Assembly (NCBI RefSeq): GCF_000239855.1
Contig: NZ_BADT01000041.1
Location: forward strand, 1 to 64,000
Direction: 5' to 3'
DNA: 64,000 bases
Source: Pseudoalteromonas sp. BSi20652
GTDB lineage: Bacteria > Pseudomonadota > Gammaproteobacteria > Enterobacterales > Alteromonadaceae
In this document: one piece after another, positions 16,260 to 26,283 of the stretch
How positions within the stretch are numbered: the first letter of the stretch is position 1
How the letters are laid out: each line of letters starts with the position of its first letter
Translations under genes and position numbers: made by a program
The notes under the pieces: generated by a model
What the model was told of the DNA's origin: nothing
Database searches by the model: none
The model's input: only the letters and a program-made list of their open reading frames with translations

Positions 16260-18149
16260 CTACTCAAGATGAGCATCATCAGGCTTTTTAGGCTTACTCG
16301 CTACTTCTGTTAAGCCGTCTTCGCAGTCGCCGCTGTCGCAGGTATTTAAATCGCTTTGTGCTTGTTTATCTTGTTGCAGAACTTGTTTTAAATCTTCCAT
16401 GCGTTGGCGCACGGCTACGCCGTAGCTTGCATCGTCTCCCCATAATGCAGCAAGTTGTATAACGGCAGCGCGGTCGTGTTCTCTAAATAGCTTGCCAGCG
16501 CGCTCGGCGTCTTGTTTGTTGTTTCCAAGTAGCTCCAGTGCTTCTACGGCTAAGTTAATCGCTGAGTCGACCGTTTCGCGGTTAAACGCATCTACTTTTA
16601 AATTAAGTAATTTGTATGCGTGGCGGCGGTCGATTGCGCGAGCAACAATTTTTAATTGTGGGTAGTTTTTGTGTGCAAGCTTAATTATTTCAATGGTTTT
16701 GTCTGGGTCGTCAATGGCAACAACCAGCATTTGTGCTGTATGAGCGCCTGCGGCTTCAAGGAGTTCTTGGCGTGCGGCATCGCCATAAAATACGGTGTTA
16801 CCAAAACGGCGTAGTAATTCTATTTGGCTTGGACTGTGGTCAAGTACGGTTATTTCGTAGCCTTGGGCGTGCAGTAAACGCCCCATAATTTGTCCAAAAC
16901 GTCCGTAGCCCGCAATAATAACGTGTTTGGCAGTGCTAATTTGCTCTGGCTTGTCGAACTCTGGCGCATTGGTATGGCTGCGTTTTTCGAGTCGTTCGTA
17001 CGCCATTAACAACAGCGGGGCCACTAACATTGATACAGCAACGACAAGGGTCACTAAGCTTGTTTGTTCTGGCGTTAAAATGCTTAGCGTAGTGGTTACA
17101 CTTAAAAGTACAAAGGCAAACTCACCCCCTTGGGCGAGCGCTAAGGCAAATAATAACTGCTGTTTTCTGTTAATTTTAAAGGTAACAGCAAGGGCAAATA
17201 AAATGCAGGCTTTAACTACAATGAGTAAAACCACTAAGCCTATAACGGTACTAAACTCGTTAAATAGCAGCTCAAAGTTAATTGATGCGCCAACAGTTAT
17301 AAAAAACAATCCTAACAGTAAGCCTTTAAAGGGCTCTATATCGGCTTCTAATTCGTGTTTAAATTCACTCTCAGCAAGTACAACGCCGGCTAAAAAAGTC
17401 CCCAGTGCAGGCGATAAACCAATACTTTGCATAACTAGCGCAATAGCGACCACTAAAAACAGTGCAAAAATAGTAAATATTTCACGCATGTGCGTTTGGG
17501 CAATATATCTAAATAACGGGGCCGATACATATTTACCGCCCGCAATAATAGCGGCAATAACTGCAACTGATACACAGACTTGTTGCCATACAGGCCAGCT
17601 TGCAATGATGGAGTCGCTAATGTCTTTTGTGCTAGTTTGCGGGGCAAATGCGAGCAGTGGCAATAGGGCTAAAATAGGAATAATGGCGATGTCTTGAAAC
17701 AGCAATACAGAAAATGCATTTTGGCCGGCTTCGCGCTTTAGCCAGCCTTTTTCTTCAAGGCTTTGTAGCACAATAGCGGTTGACGACAACGCGAGCATTA
17801 AACCAATGGCGAGTGCAGTTTGCCAATGCATGGCAAAAAACCAATAACAAAACGCAAAAATAGCCGCTGCCGATAGCGCAACCTGTAAGCCACCGAGCCC
17901 TAAAATAGAGTGGCGAAGTTTCCATAAACGCGAAGGTTGTAGTTCAAGGCCAACTAAAAATAGCATCATTACTACGCCAAATTCAGCGAAGTGCATTACA
18001 TCGGTTTGATCGCCCACAACACCGAGCGCATAAGGGCCAATAAGTATACCGGCAATTAAGTAACCTAACACTGAGCCAAGTCCGACTCGTTTTGCAATAG
18101 GCACAGCGACTATGGCTGCTGCTAAGTATATTAACGCTATTTCTAACAC
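16260..18149 (-). CDS. monovalent cation:proton antiporter, KefB/KefC type
   Basis: A 629-residue inner-membrane CPA2 antiporter. Twelve or so membrane segments span residues 1-385, starting with the family signature GLGSVLGYLIAGILIGPYALG and including FLVGLELQPS and the discontinuous-helix region SPALGTFLAGVVLAES. A cytoplasmic TrkA-N/RCK domain follows (residues about 410-530; VIIAGYGRFGQIMGRLL is the Rossmann nucleotide-binding turn). The length matches KefB/KefC (about 600-620). No KefF/KefG-type ancillary gene is adjacent. It probably exports K+ under electrophile or pH stress; glutathione gating is not proven here. Confidence 0.88.
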   Translation of the reverse strand: MLEIALIYLAAAIVAVPIAKRVGLGSVLGYLIAGILIGPYALGVVGDQTDVMHFAEFGVVMMLFLVGLELQPSRLWKLRHSILGLGGLQVALSAAAIFAFCYWFFAMHWQTALAIGLMLALSSTAIVLQSLEEKGWLKREAGQNAFSVLLFQDIAIIPILALLPLLAFAPQTSTKDISDSIIASWPVWQQVCVSVAVIAAIIAGGKYVSAPLFRYIAQTHMREIFTIFALFLVVAIALVMQSIGLSPALGTFLAGVVLAESEFKHELEADIEPFKGLLLGLFFITVGASINFELLFNEFSTVIGLVVLLIVVKACILFALAVTFKINRKQQLLFALALAQGGEFAFVLLSVTTTLSILTPEQTSLVTLVVAVSMLVAPLLLMAYERLEKRSHTNAPEFDKPEQISTAKHVIIAGYGRFGQIMGRLLHAQGYEITVLDHSPSQIELLRRFGNTVFYGDAARQELLEAAGAHTAQMLVVAIDDPDKTIEIIKLAHKNYPQLKIVARAIDRRHAYKLLNLKVDAFNRETVDSAINLAVEALELLGNNKQDAERAGKLFREHDRAAVIQLAALWGDDASYGVAVRQRMEDLKQVLQQDKQAQSDLNTCDSGDCEDGLTEVASKPKKPDDAHLE

Positions 18150-18237
18150 ATGCTTATCCTAAAAACGTATAGACAAATAGCATGGCTTAGCTACGTATAA
18201 AATACAACGGCTTATGTGGCTCAATGTTATTATTTAT

Positions 18238-18262
18238 TGTGTGCGTTTTAAAAACGCACACA
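18238..18262. other. 25-bp near-perfect palindrome between divergent genes
   Basis: TGTGTGCGTTTT and AAAACGCACACA flank one A. The region (18150-18439) is the divergent promoter space between the antiporter and the ABC operon, where no terminator is needed. No T run follows on either strand, so an operator is more likely than a terminator. The bound factor is unknown. Confidence 0.45.
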
Positions 18263-18439
18263 TAAACTTAAATATTACATATGTTGATAATAGCTGAGCT
18301 TTGTTGGTCAGATGATTTAGTTAAATGTATTTATTACCATCAAAAAATTAACTTAAAATGCATTGAAGTGTGCGCTTTACTGTTATTGTAACGTTTAAAA
18401 TAAAGATAAAACTTTTGCTACTAGGACGAACTGCATTTT

Positions 18440-19096
18440 ATGATTTCGCTAAATAATGTGTTTTTTACACGCCAAGATGGCGGCTTGAAACGACAAATAA
18501 TTAATGATTTATCGTTAACTATTTTGCCTGCAGCACACATTGCTTTATTAGGTGATAGTGGATCGGGCAAAACGACATTATTAAATTTATTAGCCGGTTT
18601 ATTGTCTCCTGATGCAGGAACTATTACGGTTAATGAGCAAAAAATTAGTGAATTGAGTGCTAATGAGCTTGCGCTTTATCGGCGTAAAATAGGTATTATT
18701 TTTCAGCACTATCAATTACTCAGCCCGCTAAATGTAAAAGACAACATGTGCTTTCAGGCAAGGCTTAACGGGTTATCTCCAAGCGACGATGAAGTAAATA
18801 CAATGGCTCAAAAGTTGGGTTTAGAAGGTAAGCTTACAGCAATGCCTGAGCAACTATCGGGCGGTGAGCAGCAACGGGTGGGCATAGGTCGTGCGCTATT
18901 AAATAAGCCTAAGCTGTTATTGGCTGATGAACCTACGGGCAACCTTGATGCCGCTCGTTCACACGATATTGTTACGCTATTAAAAAGCCTGTGCGAAGAG
19001 CAACAAATAATACTTATTATGGTCACTCATAGTCAGCGATTGGCCGACCAATTTACTACGCAATTATTTTTAAAAGATGGCCAAATTAATGGCTGA
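18440..19096 (+). CDS. ABC transporter ATP-binding protein (LolD/MacB type)
   Basis: A 218-residue cytoplasmic ATPase subunit. Walker [11 protein letters not shown] loop IIFQHYQLL, signature LSGGEQQR, Walker B LLADEPTG and H loop VTHSQR are all present. It belongs to the group that pairs with FtsX-domain permeases and works as a mechanotransmitter or lipoprotein/peptide exporter rather than an importer. The stop overlaps the start of the permease gene, so the two are translationally coupled. An AGGA ribosome site is about 13 bases upstream, slightly far. Confidence 0.93.
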   Translation: MISLNNVFFTRQDGGLKRQIINDLSLTILPAAHIALLGDSGSGKTTLLNLLAGLLSPDAGTITVNEQKISELSANELALYRRKIGIIFQHYQLLSPLNVKDNMCFQARLNGLSPSDDEVNTMAQKLGLEGKLTAMPEQLSGGEQQRVGIGRALLNKPKLLLADEPTGNLDAARSHDIVTLLKSLCEEQQIILIMVTHSQRLADQFTTQLFLKDGQING

Positions 19097-21518
19097 ACTC
19101 AAACTTATTTTAATAACGTATATGCAGTTTTATCGCCGCCATGTAGGGCTGTTATTACTGTTTTTCATTGGTTTTAGTTTAGGCGCGGCGCTACTTACTG
19201 CAATACAGGGTTTAAACTTAGAGGCCGGTAAGCGCTATCAACAAACCACAGCGTTAATTGCAAACCCAGTCACGCATTTTGTACGCCCTGTACTGGGTGA
19301 AAACAAGCTGCCTAATAGTTTGTGGTCGCGTATTAGGGCGGCTGGTTTTGTGCAGGTTCAACCTGTTTTAGAGGGCGTAATTGAAACCAATAAGCAGCAA
19401 AAACTCGCGCTGCGAGGCGTCAATTTATTGCAGTGGCTTACACAAAATACTGGCGGCTCAGCATCAACAACAAATAATCGTTATTCTGGTTTTGAACAGC
19501 TACTAAATACTGTTTATATCGACCCTAAATTAATGCAGCGGCTAAATTTAAAAAACAGCCGTATTAATATAAAAATGGGCGATGCCACTCGTGCTTTAGC
19601 GGTAAGCGAATTACAAGGTTTAGGCATGACCATGCTGGTGGACATTAGCCTTGCCGACACATTACTGCGTGCAAATGGGGCAATTAATTACCTTGAAGTA
19701 AGTGGCTTAAATAAAAAACAAGCAGCTCAGTTAAGCGTGTTGTTAGGCGATCAAGCACGCCTTGAAGCTGCACAAGAGCAGGCTTTTGATGCGCTTTCTG
19801 AGGCGTTTTTCTTTAATTTACAAGCGCTGGCTTTGTTAGGTTACGTGGTGGGGGCGTTTTTAAGCTTTAATGCAATTAAGCTGGCGTACAATGCGCGTGC
19901 TCACTTGCAGCAGCAAATGTGGGTGCTGGGTTGTCAAAGGTCGGTATTAATTAAGGCGCTGGTTATTGAATTAACGTTGCTTAGTTTTTTTGCTGCAGTG
20001 TTAGGTGCGTTATTAGGTGCGGCACTGGCAAACGCCTTAGTTATGGATGTATCGGCGACTCTTCGAGGGCTTTACCAGCTAGACAGAAGTTTTGTAGTAA
20101 ACCTTGATAGCAACATGGTTGCCAGCGGTTTTACACTTAATATTGTTGTTTTGTTAGGTTTTTTAGCCAGCCAGTCGGCTCGATTAAGTACTTTTTTAGC
20201 GCGCATTAAATGGCTAATGTTTGCGTTAGCTATTTGTGCAGCCAGTTACTTAGCGCTAACTGCACATACCAAAATAAGCGCCTTGTTGCTGTGTGTTTGT
20301 GTGCTACTACTCTTTTTTGTAATTACGCCTCCGGTAGTTAAAGCCGTATTTAAACTACCGTGGCCAACACAAAATCCCATTATTCACTGGTTAAAAGCCG
20401 ACAGCATAGTGCAATTACCCGCACTATTAAGCTCGGTACTGGCCATTTTAATGGCGATGGGAGCAGCGGTAGGTATGCAAATTATGGTTGGCAGTTTTAG
20501 CGACACCTTAGATACACACCTGGAAAAACGCCTAAGCGCCGATTTATACGTAAGGCCAGATCAAAACATTCAAGCGTTAGGGATTGAGTTGAGTGAGCTC
20601 CCAGAGGTTGAAAAGGTAGGCGTATTTTGGTCAGCTAAAAGTGAGCTTAAAACACCTAAAACCATGATTGCTGTTGATGTTATGGCATTTGGTGCAACAG
20701 CCAGCTACAACCAACACCTTACTTTGTTAAACAATAAAGCACCTACATCTGCAGTATTTGAAAAAAACATAAACGGGGTTGTAGGTTGCTTAGTGAACGA
20801 ACCCGCCTTGCTACAGTACTCGCTTAAAGTAGGTGACGTAATCACCCTAAAACAGCATATTAATACACTAACGTGCCAAGTACGCGCTGCCTATTTTGAT
20901 TACGGTGAGCAAGGTTTAAATGTAGTAGTCACTACAACAGCACTATTGAATAGTAACTTAAATTACACCGAGTATGGGTTATCGCTTTGGCTAAAGCCTA
21001 ATAGTGACGTTGACGCCATGGCTGAATATATTCAAAAACAGCACCAATTAGATAGCCAACAAGTCATTGCTAATCAGCAGTTTAAACGCTTTGCAAAACA
21101 GTTATTTGGTAAAACTTTTTATGTTACTCAGGCGCTTAATATATTTATTATGCTGATTGCATTATTTGGCATGTGGGTCAGCTTTTTAACTTTAGGGCGA
21201 GGGCAATTACAACCTATGGCGGTATTACAAACGTTGGGTGTGACTCAGCAGCAATTATTGGGTGCAAAAATACTGCAAGCCGCACTCATTATTTTAACCA
21301 CCTTGTTATTAGCTATACCGCTTGGGCTTTGCCTTGGGTGGGTGCTGTTAACCTACGTAATGCCAATTGCCTTTGGTTGGACCATGGCCATGACCGTTAA
21401 TTGGGTGCAGTTAGGTGGCTTTACCGTGCTTATGTTTATTTTAGCCTTGTTTGTGAGCGCGTTACCGCTAATAAAATTAACGCGAAGCGCAGTTGCTGAT
21501 AATGTTGCCAAGCTATAG
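19077..21518 (+). CDS. ABC transporter permease with FtsX-like domains
   Basis: An 813-residue inner-membrane permease. A hydrophobic segment near the N-terminus precedes a large extracytoplasmic domain, then membrane segments at about residues 255-400, a second external domain, and a last group at about 690-800 (FtsX-like ending LFVSALPLIKLTRSAVADNVAKL). This two-FtsX layout and length are those of YbbP/AttF-G-like permeases. The start overlaps the ATPase gene; ATG 19089 (MAELKL) is an alternative. It should form the membrane part of the exporter with the ATPase before it and act with the lipoprotein after it. Confidence 0.85.
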   Translation: MAKLMAELKLILITYMQFYRRHVGLLLLFFIGFSLGAALLTAIQGLNLEAGKRYQQTTALIANPVTHFVRPVLGENKLPNSLWSRIRAAGFVQVQPVLEGVIETNKQQKLALRGVNLLQWLTQNTGGSASTTNNRYSGFEQLLNTVYIDPKLMQRLNLKNSRINIKMGDATRALAVSELQGLGMTMLVDISLADTLLRANGAINYLEVSGLNKKQAAQLSVLLGDQARLEAAQEQAFDALSEAFFFNLQALALLGYVVGAFLSFNAIKLAYNARAHLQQQMWVLGCQRSVLIKALVIELTLLSFFAAVLGALLGAALANALVMDVSATLRGLYQLDRSFVVNLDSNMVASGFTLNIVVLLGFLASQSARLSTFLARIKWLMFALAICAASYLALTAHTKISALLLCVCVLLLFFVITPPVVKAVFKLPWPTQNPIIHWLKADSIVQLPALLSSVLAILMAMGAAVGMQIMVGSFSDTLDTHLEKRLSADLYVRPDQNIQALGIELSELPEVEKVGVFWSAKSELKTPKTMIAVDVMAFGATASYNQHLTLLNNKAPTSAVFEKNINGVVGCLVNEPALLQYSLKVGDVITLKQHINTLTCQVRAAYFDYGEQGLNVVVTTTALLNSNLNYTEYGLSLWLKPNSDVDAMAEYIQKQHQLDSQQVIANQQFKRFAKQLFGKTFYVTQALNIFIMLIALFGMWVSFLTLGRGQLQPMAVLQTLGVTQQQLLGAKILQAALIILTTLLLAIPLGLCLGWVLLTYVMPIAFGWTMAMTVNWVQLGGFTVLMFILALFVSALPLIKLTRSAVADNVAKL

Positions 21519-21525
21519 GACTTAC

Positions 21526-22635
21526 ATGAATATACTTAAAGTAGCCAGTACCTTTATTTTTATTGGCGCATTAAGCGCGTGCCAGCCCGAAGCAGAGCAA
21601 GTAAATCAAAATAAAAAAATGCATAGCGGGTTTGCACAACAATTTGGTGAGCCTGTAAGTAAACGCCAAGGGTTGAGCTTTCCACGCGATCATGGGGCGC
21701 ATCATCAACAAGGAATTGAGTGGTGGTACGTAACTGCTAATTTAAAAGCAGATAATGGCGACACCTTTGGTGTGCAATGGACTTTATTTAGGCTCTCGGT
21801 TGATGAGCAAAACACACAAACAGAACCATCACCTTGGTGGAATGGGCAGCTTTACTTTGCTCACTTTGCCATACAAACCGATACCCAGCATCAAGCGTTT
21901 GAGAAATACGGCCGCTCGGGACAAGTAAATATAACAGCGCAGCCATTTGAAGCTCGCCTAGATGATTGGCAGTTAGCAAGTAAGGAGGCAACATTTTTAC
22001 CGCTTAGTTTAAAGGCACAGCAGGAAAATTACAGTGCTAACCTTGTGCTGGCTAATAGCCCGCTTGTAAAACATGGCGAGCAAGGTTATAGCCAAAAAAC
22101 TCACCAAGGGCATGCATCTTACTATTATAGCTATCCGTTTTTACACGCTAAAGGCGACATCACATTTGCGGGTCAAACTTTTAAAGTAACTGGAGATGCT
22201 TGGTTAGACAGAGAGTGGTCTTCGGCGTTAATCGATCCTACCCAAAATGGTTGGGACTGGTTTAGCATTCAGGCTGATGATAAAAAACAGGGGGGCTTAA
22301 TGGCATTTTGTATTCGTAATGGTCAACAAAGTTATGATTACTGTAGTGCATCGCACATTACGCAAAGTGGAATTGTGCGCGCCATTGCAAATAACGAAGT
22401 GACCTTACAGGTTTTAAAAACATCTGAGCTTAAATCTAACGCGGCACAAACAACACAAAATAGTAAAAGCTACCCCATTAAATGGATGCTCAACGTTGAA
22501 GGGTTTGAACCTATTATAATTGAAGCGCGCAACCCCGATTCGCGTAATCAATTGAGTATTCCCTACTGGGAGGGGCGAATTAAAGCCCAAGGTGGCTTTA
22601 AAGGGAGAGGTTATGCGGAGTTGGTTGGTTATTAG
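21526..22635 (+). CDS. CrtC/AttH-like lipocalin-fold lipoprotein
   Basis: A lipoprotein of about 369 residues. The ATG at 21526 is chosen over 21493 because AGGA at 21517-21520 precedes it and the protein then starts MNILKVASTFIF with an LSAC lipobox. The sequence has the hallmark GIEWWYVTANL, WTLFRLSV, GDAWLDREWSSAL and GWDWFSIQ pieces of the carotenoid 1,2-hydratase (CrtC)/AttH family, a double lipocalin fold. In this setting, seven bases after an FtsX-type ABC permease, the AttH role (an envelope-associated partner of the exporter) fits far better than carotenoid chemistry. The transported or bound lipid-like compound is unknown. Confidence 0.85.
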   Translation: MNILKVASTFIFIGALSACQPEAEQVNQNKKMHSGFAQQFGEPVSKRQGLSFPRDHGAHHQQGIEWWYVTANLKADNGDTFGVQWTLFRLSVDEQNTQTEPSPWWNGQLYFAHFAIQTDTQHQAFEKYGRSGQVNITAQPFEARLDDWQLASKEATFLPLSLKAQQENYSANLVLANSPLVKHGEQGYSQKTHQGHASYYYSYPFLHAKGDITFAGQTFKVTGDAWLDREWSSALIDPTQNGWDWFSIQADDKKQGGLMAFCIRNGQQSYDYCSASHITQSGIVRAIANNEVTLQVLKTSELKSNAAQTTQNSKSYPIKWMLNVEGFEPIIIEARNPDSRNQLSIPYWEGRIKAQGGFKGRGYAELVGY

Positions 22636-22674
22636 CGGGTTATAAAAAAATTATAAAAGGGCTTTTTAGAAAAG

Positions 22675-22707
22675 AAATGCACTTAAGTTAAGGCCTAAGT
22701 GCATTTT
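22675..22707 (+). terminator. terminator after the ABC operon
   Basis: AAATGCACTTA at 22675-22685 pairs with TAAGTGCATTT at 22696-22706, then T. It may also serve the leftward gene ending at 22740. Confidence 0.75.
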
Positions 22708-22739
22708 ATTATTTAAAGCTAAGGTTGATATGCTCGATT

Positions 22740-23633
22740 TTATTGGTCGAATTTTACAGGGCCGTTAATATTATCAATACTTACATCGCCAGAGCCCGCT
22801 TCTGTAATTGTTAACCCTTTAGCATGATTAACGCGAATACTACCCGAACCATCTTCAATGGTAACGCTTGCATCAACATGCTCAATGGTTAAGTCGCCTG
22901 AGTTATCTTCAACGTCTACAGCGCCATTAATATGTTGTATTGCTATGCTCCCCGAGCCATCTTCAACAGTTAACGTGCCACGTACATTGCTTACATTCAT
23001 ATCGCCTGAGCCATCATCAATATTTGCATTGCCATTCACGTTATTAATAGTAATGCTGCCCGAGCCATCGTTAAGATCTAGGTTACCAGTGATGCTTTGA
23101 AGAGAAATATCGCCCGAGCCGTCGTCTATGTTTAAGTTTTTAGCCCCATTGATAGATAAGCTGCCAGAGCCATCTTTTACATCAATATTATTTGTCATGG
23201 CGTTAATGGTAATGTCGCCTGAGCCGTCATCAATATCTAGCTTAAGGTTGTTAGGCACGGTGACCACTAAATCAATACTTGGCGATTGACCGCTGTAAAA
23301 GCTAATTCCATTATTGCTTGTGTTTTGGGCAACAAGCTTTGCTTTAGTGCCACTTTGATCGAGTGTGAGCTCGTATTCGTCGTCAATGTCGGCTGTGTAA
23401 ATGGTGGCGTTAACACTAATACTGGTTGCTGTTGATGAGCCGGTTATTTTAAGTGAACCTGCGCCGCTCAAAACATTTAAATACTCAAGGTTGTTACTTG
23501 GCAGTGTAAGTTGTTGTGTTTGTTTTACCGACGCAACGCTTGGTGAAATATGAAACACGCAGCCACTTAATAATAAAATACCGCTAATTAGCGAAAGTGG
23601 TTTTGCGATACTTAAGTGTGTTGATGAGCTCAT
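22740..23633 (-). CDS. lipoprotein with alternating GSGS/GSGD beta-repeats (DUF4097-like)
   Basis: A protein of about 297 residues. The ATG at 23633 (MSSSTHLS) is chosen because AAAGGAC lies before it and a lipoprotein signal with LLSGC follows. Residues about 140-297 are nine strand-turn repeats of mostly 18 residues, each starting [DA][GN]SG[SD]. Turns ending in D and in S alternate strictly down the array (GSGD, GSGS, GSGD...), giving a 36-residue super-period. This is the DUF4097/adhesin-like right-handed beta-helix type. A surface or periplasmic structural or binding role is inferred; no catalytic residues were seen. Confidence 0.8.
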   Translation of the reverse strand: MSSSTHLSIAKPLSLISGILLLSGCVFHISPSVASVKQTQQLTLPSNNLEYLNVLSGAGSLKITGSSTATSISVNATIYTADIDDEYELTLDQSGTKAKLVAQNTSNNGISFYSGQSPSIDLVVTVPNNLKLDIDDGSGDITINAMTNNIDVKDGSGSLSINGAKNLNIDDGSGDISLQSITGNLDLNDGSGSITINNVNGNANIDDGSGDMNVSNVRGTLTVEDGSGSIAIQHINGAVDVEDNSGDLTIEHVDASVTIEDGSGSIRVNHAKGLTITEAGSGDVSIDNINGPVKFDQ

Positions 23634-23782
23634 GGTTAGTCCTTTGGTATTTATTGTTTGTATTTGTATAAACAATATAGAGCAAAAACGGTGCCGAAAT
23701 TTAAGTTATTGTTTTATATGGGGTGTTGTTTTTTTATGAAAGTTGAAATACTAATAAGTGGTTAAAATAACTAACTATTAAT

Positions 23783-23810
23783 AAAAAAGGATGCTAAATG
23801 CATCCTTTTT
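23783..23810 (-). terminator. terminator after the chemoreceptor gene
   Basis: AAAAGGATGC and GCATCCTTTT around TAAAT, with A and T runs on both sides, so it works in both directions. Confidence 0.8.
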
Positions 23811-23834
23811 ATATTTAAGTTTTTAGCTGTTGTA

Positions 23835-25840
23835 TTAATGTGCTCTGAAGTAGCTTATTTGCTGCTTAATTTTTTCAGCCAATGTCATTAGTTCACTTGC
23901 CGAATTTACAGTGCTTTGCGTACGAGACTCACCCTCTTTAGCGAGTTGACTTATTGAGTGCAAGTTTTGAGTGATTTCTTCAGCAACGGTACTTTGTTGA
24001 TCTGTTGCTTCGGCTATATTGTTTGATGAGCGAGTTAAATCACCAATACTTTGAGTAATAAAGTTAAGTTGCTCTCCTGTTTTTTCACCCTCTTCAGCCG
24101 ATTTAATACCTAATTGACGGCTTTGTTCCATTTGCTTAGTTGCGGCAGTAACTTGTACTTGCAGCTGCTCAATGGTTTGGCTAATTTCTAAAATTGATTT
24201 TTGAGTGCGTTGCGCTAATGTTCTTACTTCATCGGCTACAACTGCAAACCCTCTACCTTGTTCGCCAGCTCTTGCAGCTTCTATTGCTGCATTAAGTGCT
24301 AGTAAGTTAGTTTGCTCAGCAATTCCATTAATTACTTCGGTTACTTTGCTTATTTCGTTACTTGCGGTGTTTACTTTTTCAACAGAGTTATGGCTATCGT
24401 TTAGTTGTTGGCTTAGCTGCATTAAGTCATTCACAACTTGAGTTAATTGTGTACGACCTAGTTGAGCTTCGGTATCAACTTGTTGAGTTCGTTGAGCGCC
24501 TTCGTTTGCGTTACTGGCTACATCTTTGATTGATACTGACATTTCTTCAATAGCGGTGGCTATTTGATCTGTTTGCCCCATCATTGCATGTGCTTCTTTA
24601 CCATTAGTGAGTGCGATATTTTTAGATGTGGCTGCTTGGTTTTCAAGTTCAATTACTGAGTCTTGTAAAGCGAGTATCAGTTTTTTTAGTTCAACCGACA
24701 TGCTACTAACACTTGCAGTTATTTGATCTATTTCATTTTCACTATTGATGTCGGTGCTTATGAAATGCTGTGACAAATCACCGTTGCCTAAAGCATCAAC
24801 GCTATGTGTTAATTGTCTTAATGGTTTAAGTGTTTTCACTAACACCCAAAATAATAAAATGGAGATAGCTAAAATTACCCCCAACTAAAGGTCACACTGC
24901 TAAATACCATTAATTTTATGCTTTCTTCGGTTAGTTCACTTTCTTTTACACGACCAAGTAAAGTCCAATTCCATCCTGGTACTGTTTTGCTATAAGCAAA
25001 CATTGGGATGTTATTTTTATTATTATATTTTAATGCCTGACCTTTTTTAATTGCCTCTAGATTAAGACCGTTAAGTGCTTCAGAGGTTACTTTTGAGTCA
25101 ACTGAGGCTGACTTACCAGCTATAACTACATCATTTGTATTTCTGAAAATAAACAAGTCACCGCTTTCTTCAATTATTATTTTATTAACCGATTCTCTCA
25201 GTGATGCCAATGCGTCGTTTATATTGAAACCGATGTATAAGATACCAATTACTTGGTTTTGTTTATTTTTAATGGGTTGGTAAACAGTCATGTATTCGTT
25301 GCCGAATAACTTAGCGTAGCCCTCATAGCTTTGACCATTTATTAGAGGTTGGTAGCCTGGGTGGTTTTTTCCTAGGTAAGTACCAATAGCGCGTTGTCCA
25401 TCGCTCTTTTTTAAAGACGTAGTAATACGAAAAAAATCATCACCTTCTCGCATAAATACAGTGGCGTTGCCGCCAGTTAATTTAGCGTAATTTTCAACAG
25501 TATCAATATTGTTATTAACTTGCTCGCCATCATGTAAAAGAACCGGCACCATGGTATCTACGACCAATACTTTTTGATCGCTTTTTTTAAACTCACCCGG
25601 ATACATGTCTTTAAATACAGTCGCATTTCGTTTTGCTATTGCAAGTAGGCTGTCATATTGAAGCTCCAAAAGATCTGAAATAGCCATTATTTCAGACTTA
25701 ATCGCTGTTTCACTTTTTTCAGATAGCGTATTAACCGAGATTAAATAAGTAGATAGCCCTACTAAGCTAAAAACACATAACGTCAAAGTGAATGCAAGTG
25801 CACCAATTTGTTTTGATATTGACCAGTTTTTATAGCTCAT
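23835..25840 (-). pseudogene. methyl-accepting chemotaxis protein broken by a one-base frameshift
   Basis: Two leftward open frames make up one chemoreceptor. The first (start 25840) has TM1 at about residues 12-33, a Cache-type periplasmic sensor domain (GQSYEGYAKLFGNEYMTVYQPI, IGILYIGFN) and ends FSSVTFSWG-stop at 24875. The second (to 23835) continues inside TM2 as [15 protein letters not shown], then HAMP and the MCP signalling domain with the hairpin tip [23 protein letters not shown]. Inserting one G in the run of five at 24878-24882 joins them as SWGVILAIS into a receptor of about 668 residues, a normal length. Either a sequencing loss or a real inactivation; ligand unknown. Confidence 0.85.
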
Positions 25841-26220
25841 ATTTTACTCCAAGGAAGAACGATATTTATAGCGTATTTGGTTTAAGCTCAGGTGTATTAA
25901 ATCGTTTTATTTGTTAACTCGCTAGTAACTAACTTAATTTGACAATTGATTAGTCATATCAAGTGAATATAGTAAATAGTAACAACGAGTTAGTTTGTCA
26001 TTACCATGATGTTACTTTTATAATTTAACCTTATTATAGTCAGTATGGTTACATATATTGTTATTTTTTAAATATTATTACAGAGGATTAGAAAGCGGCT
26101 ACTAATAATGTATTACTAAGCGCAAATATAACAGAAAGCTAATTAATAATAGCAAAGGCTTAAAGGGCCGCTTTTACATTGCTTACACACTATATGATGG
26201 TTTGCTTTTATAGTTGATAA
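25841..26220. other. intergenic region without a gene
   Basis: About 380 bases of AT-rich DNA upstream of the chemoreceptor. It should hold the chemoreceptor promoter, but no clear boxes or repeats were picked out. It ends at the terminator of the TonB receptor gene. Confidence 0.5.
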
Positions 26221-26262
26221 AGAAAGACCCGGTATGGCATGCCATATCGGGTCTTTCTTTAA
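26221..26262 (-). terminator. strong terminator after the TonB-dependent receptor gene
   Basis: Twenty-base arms, AAAGAAAGACCCGGTATGGC and GCCATATCGGGTCTTTCTTT, are complementary apart from one wobble pair and sit back to back with only a couple of loop bases; both outer ends have A/T runs. Confidence 0.85.
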
Positions 26263-26283
26263 CCTATTACGTTTAAGTAAAAG

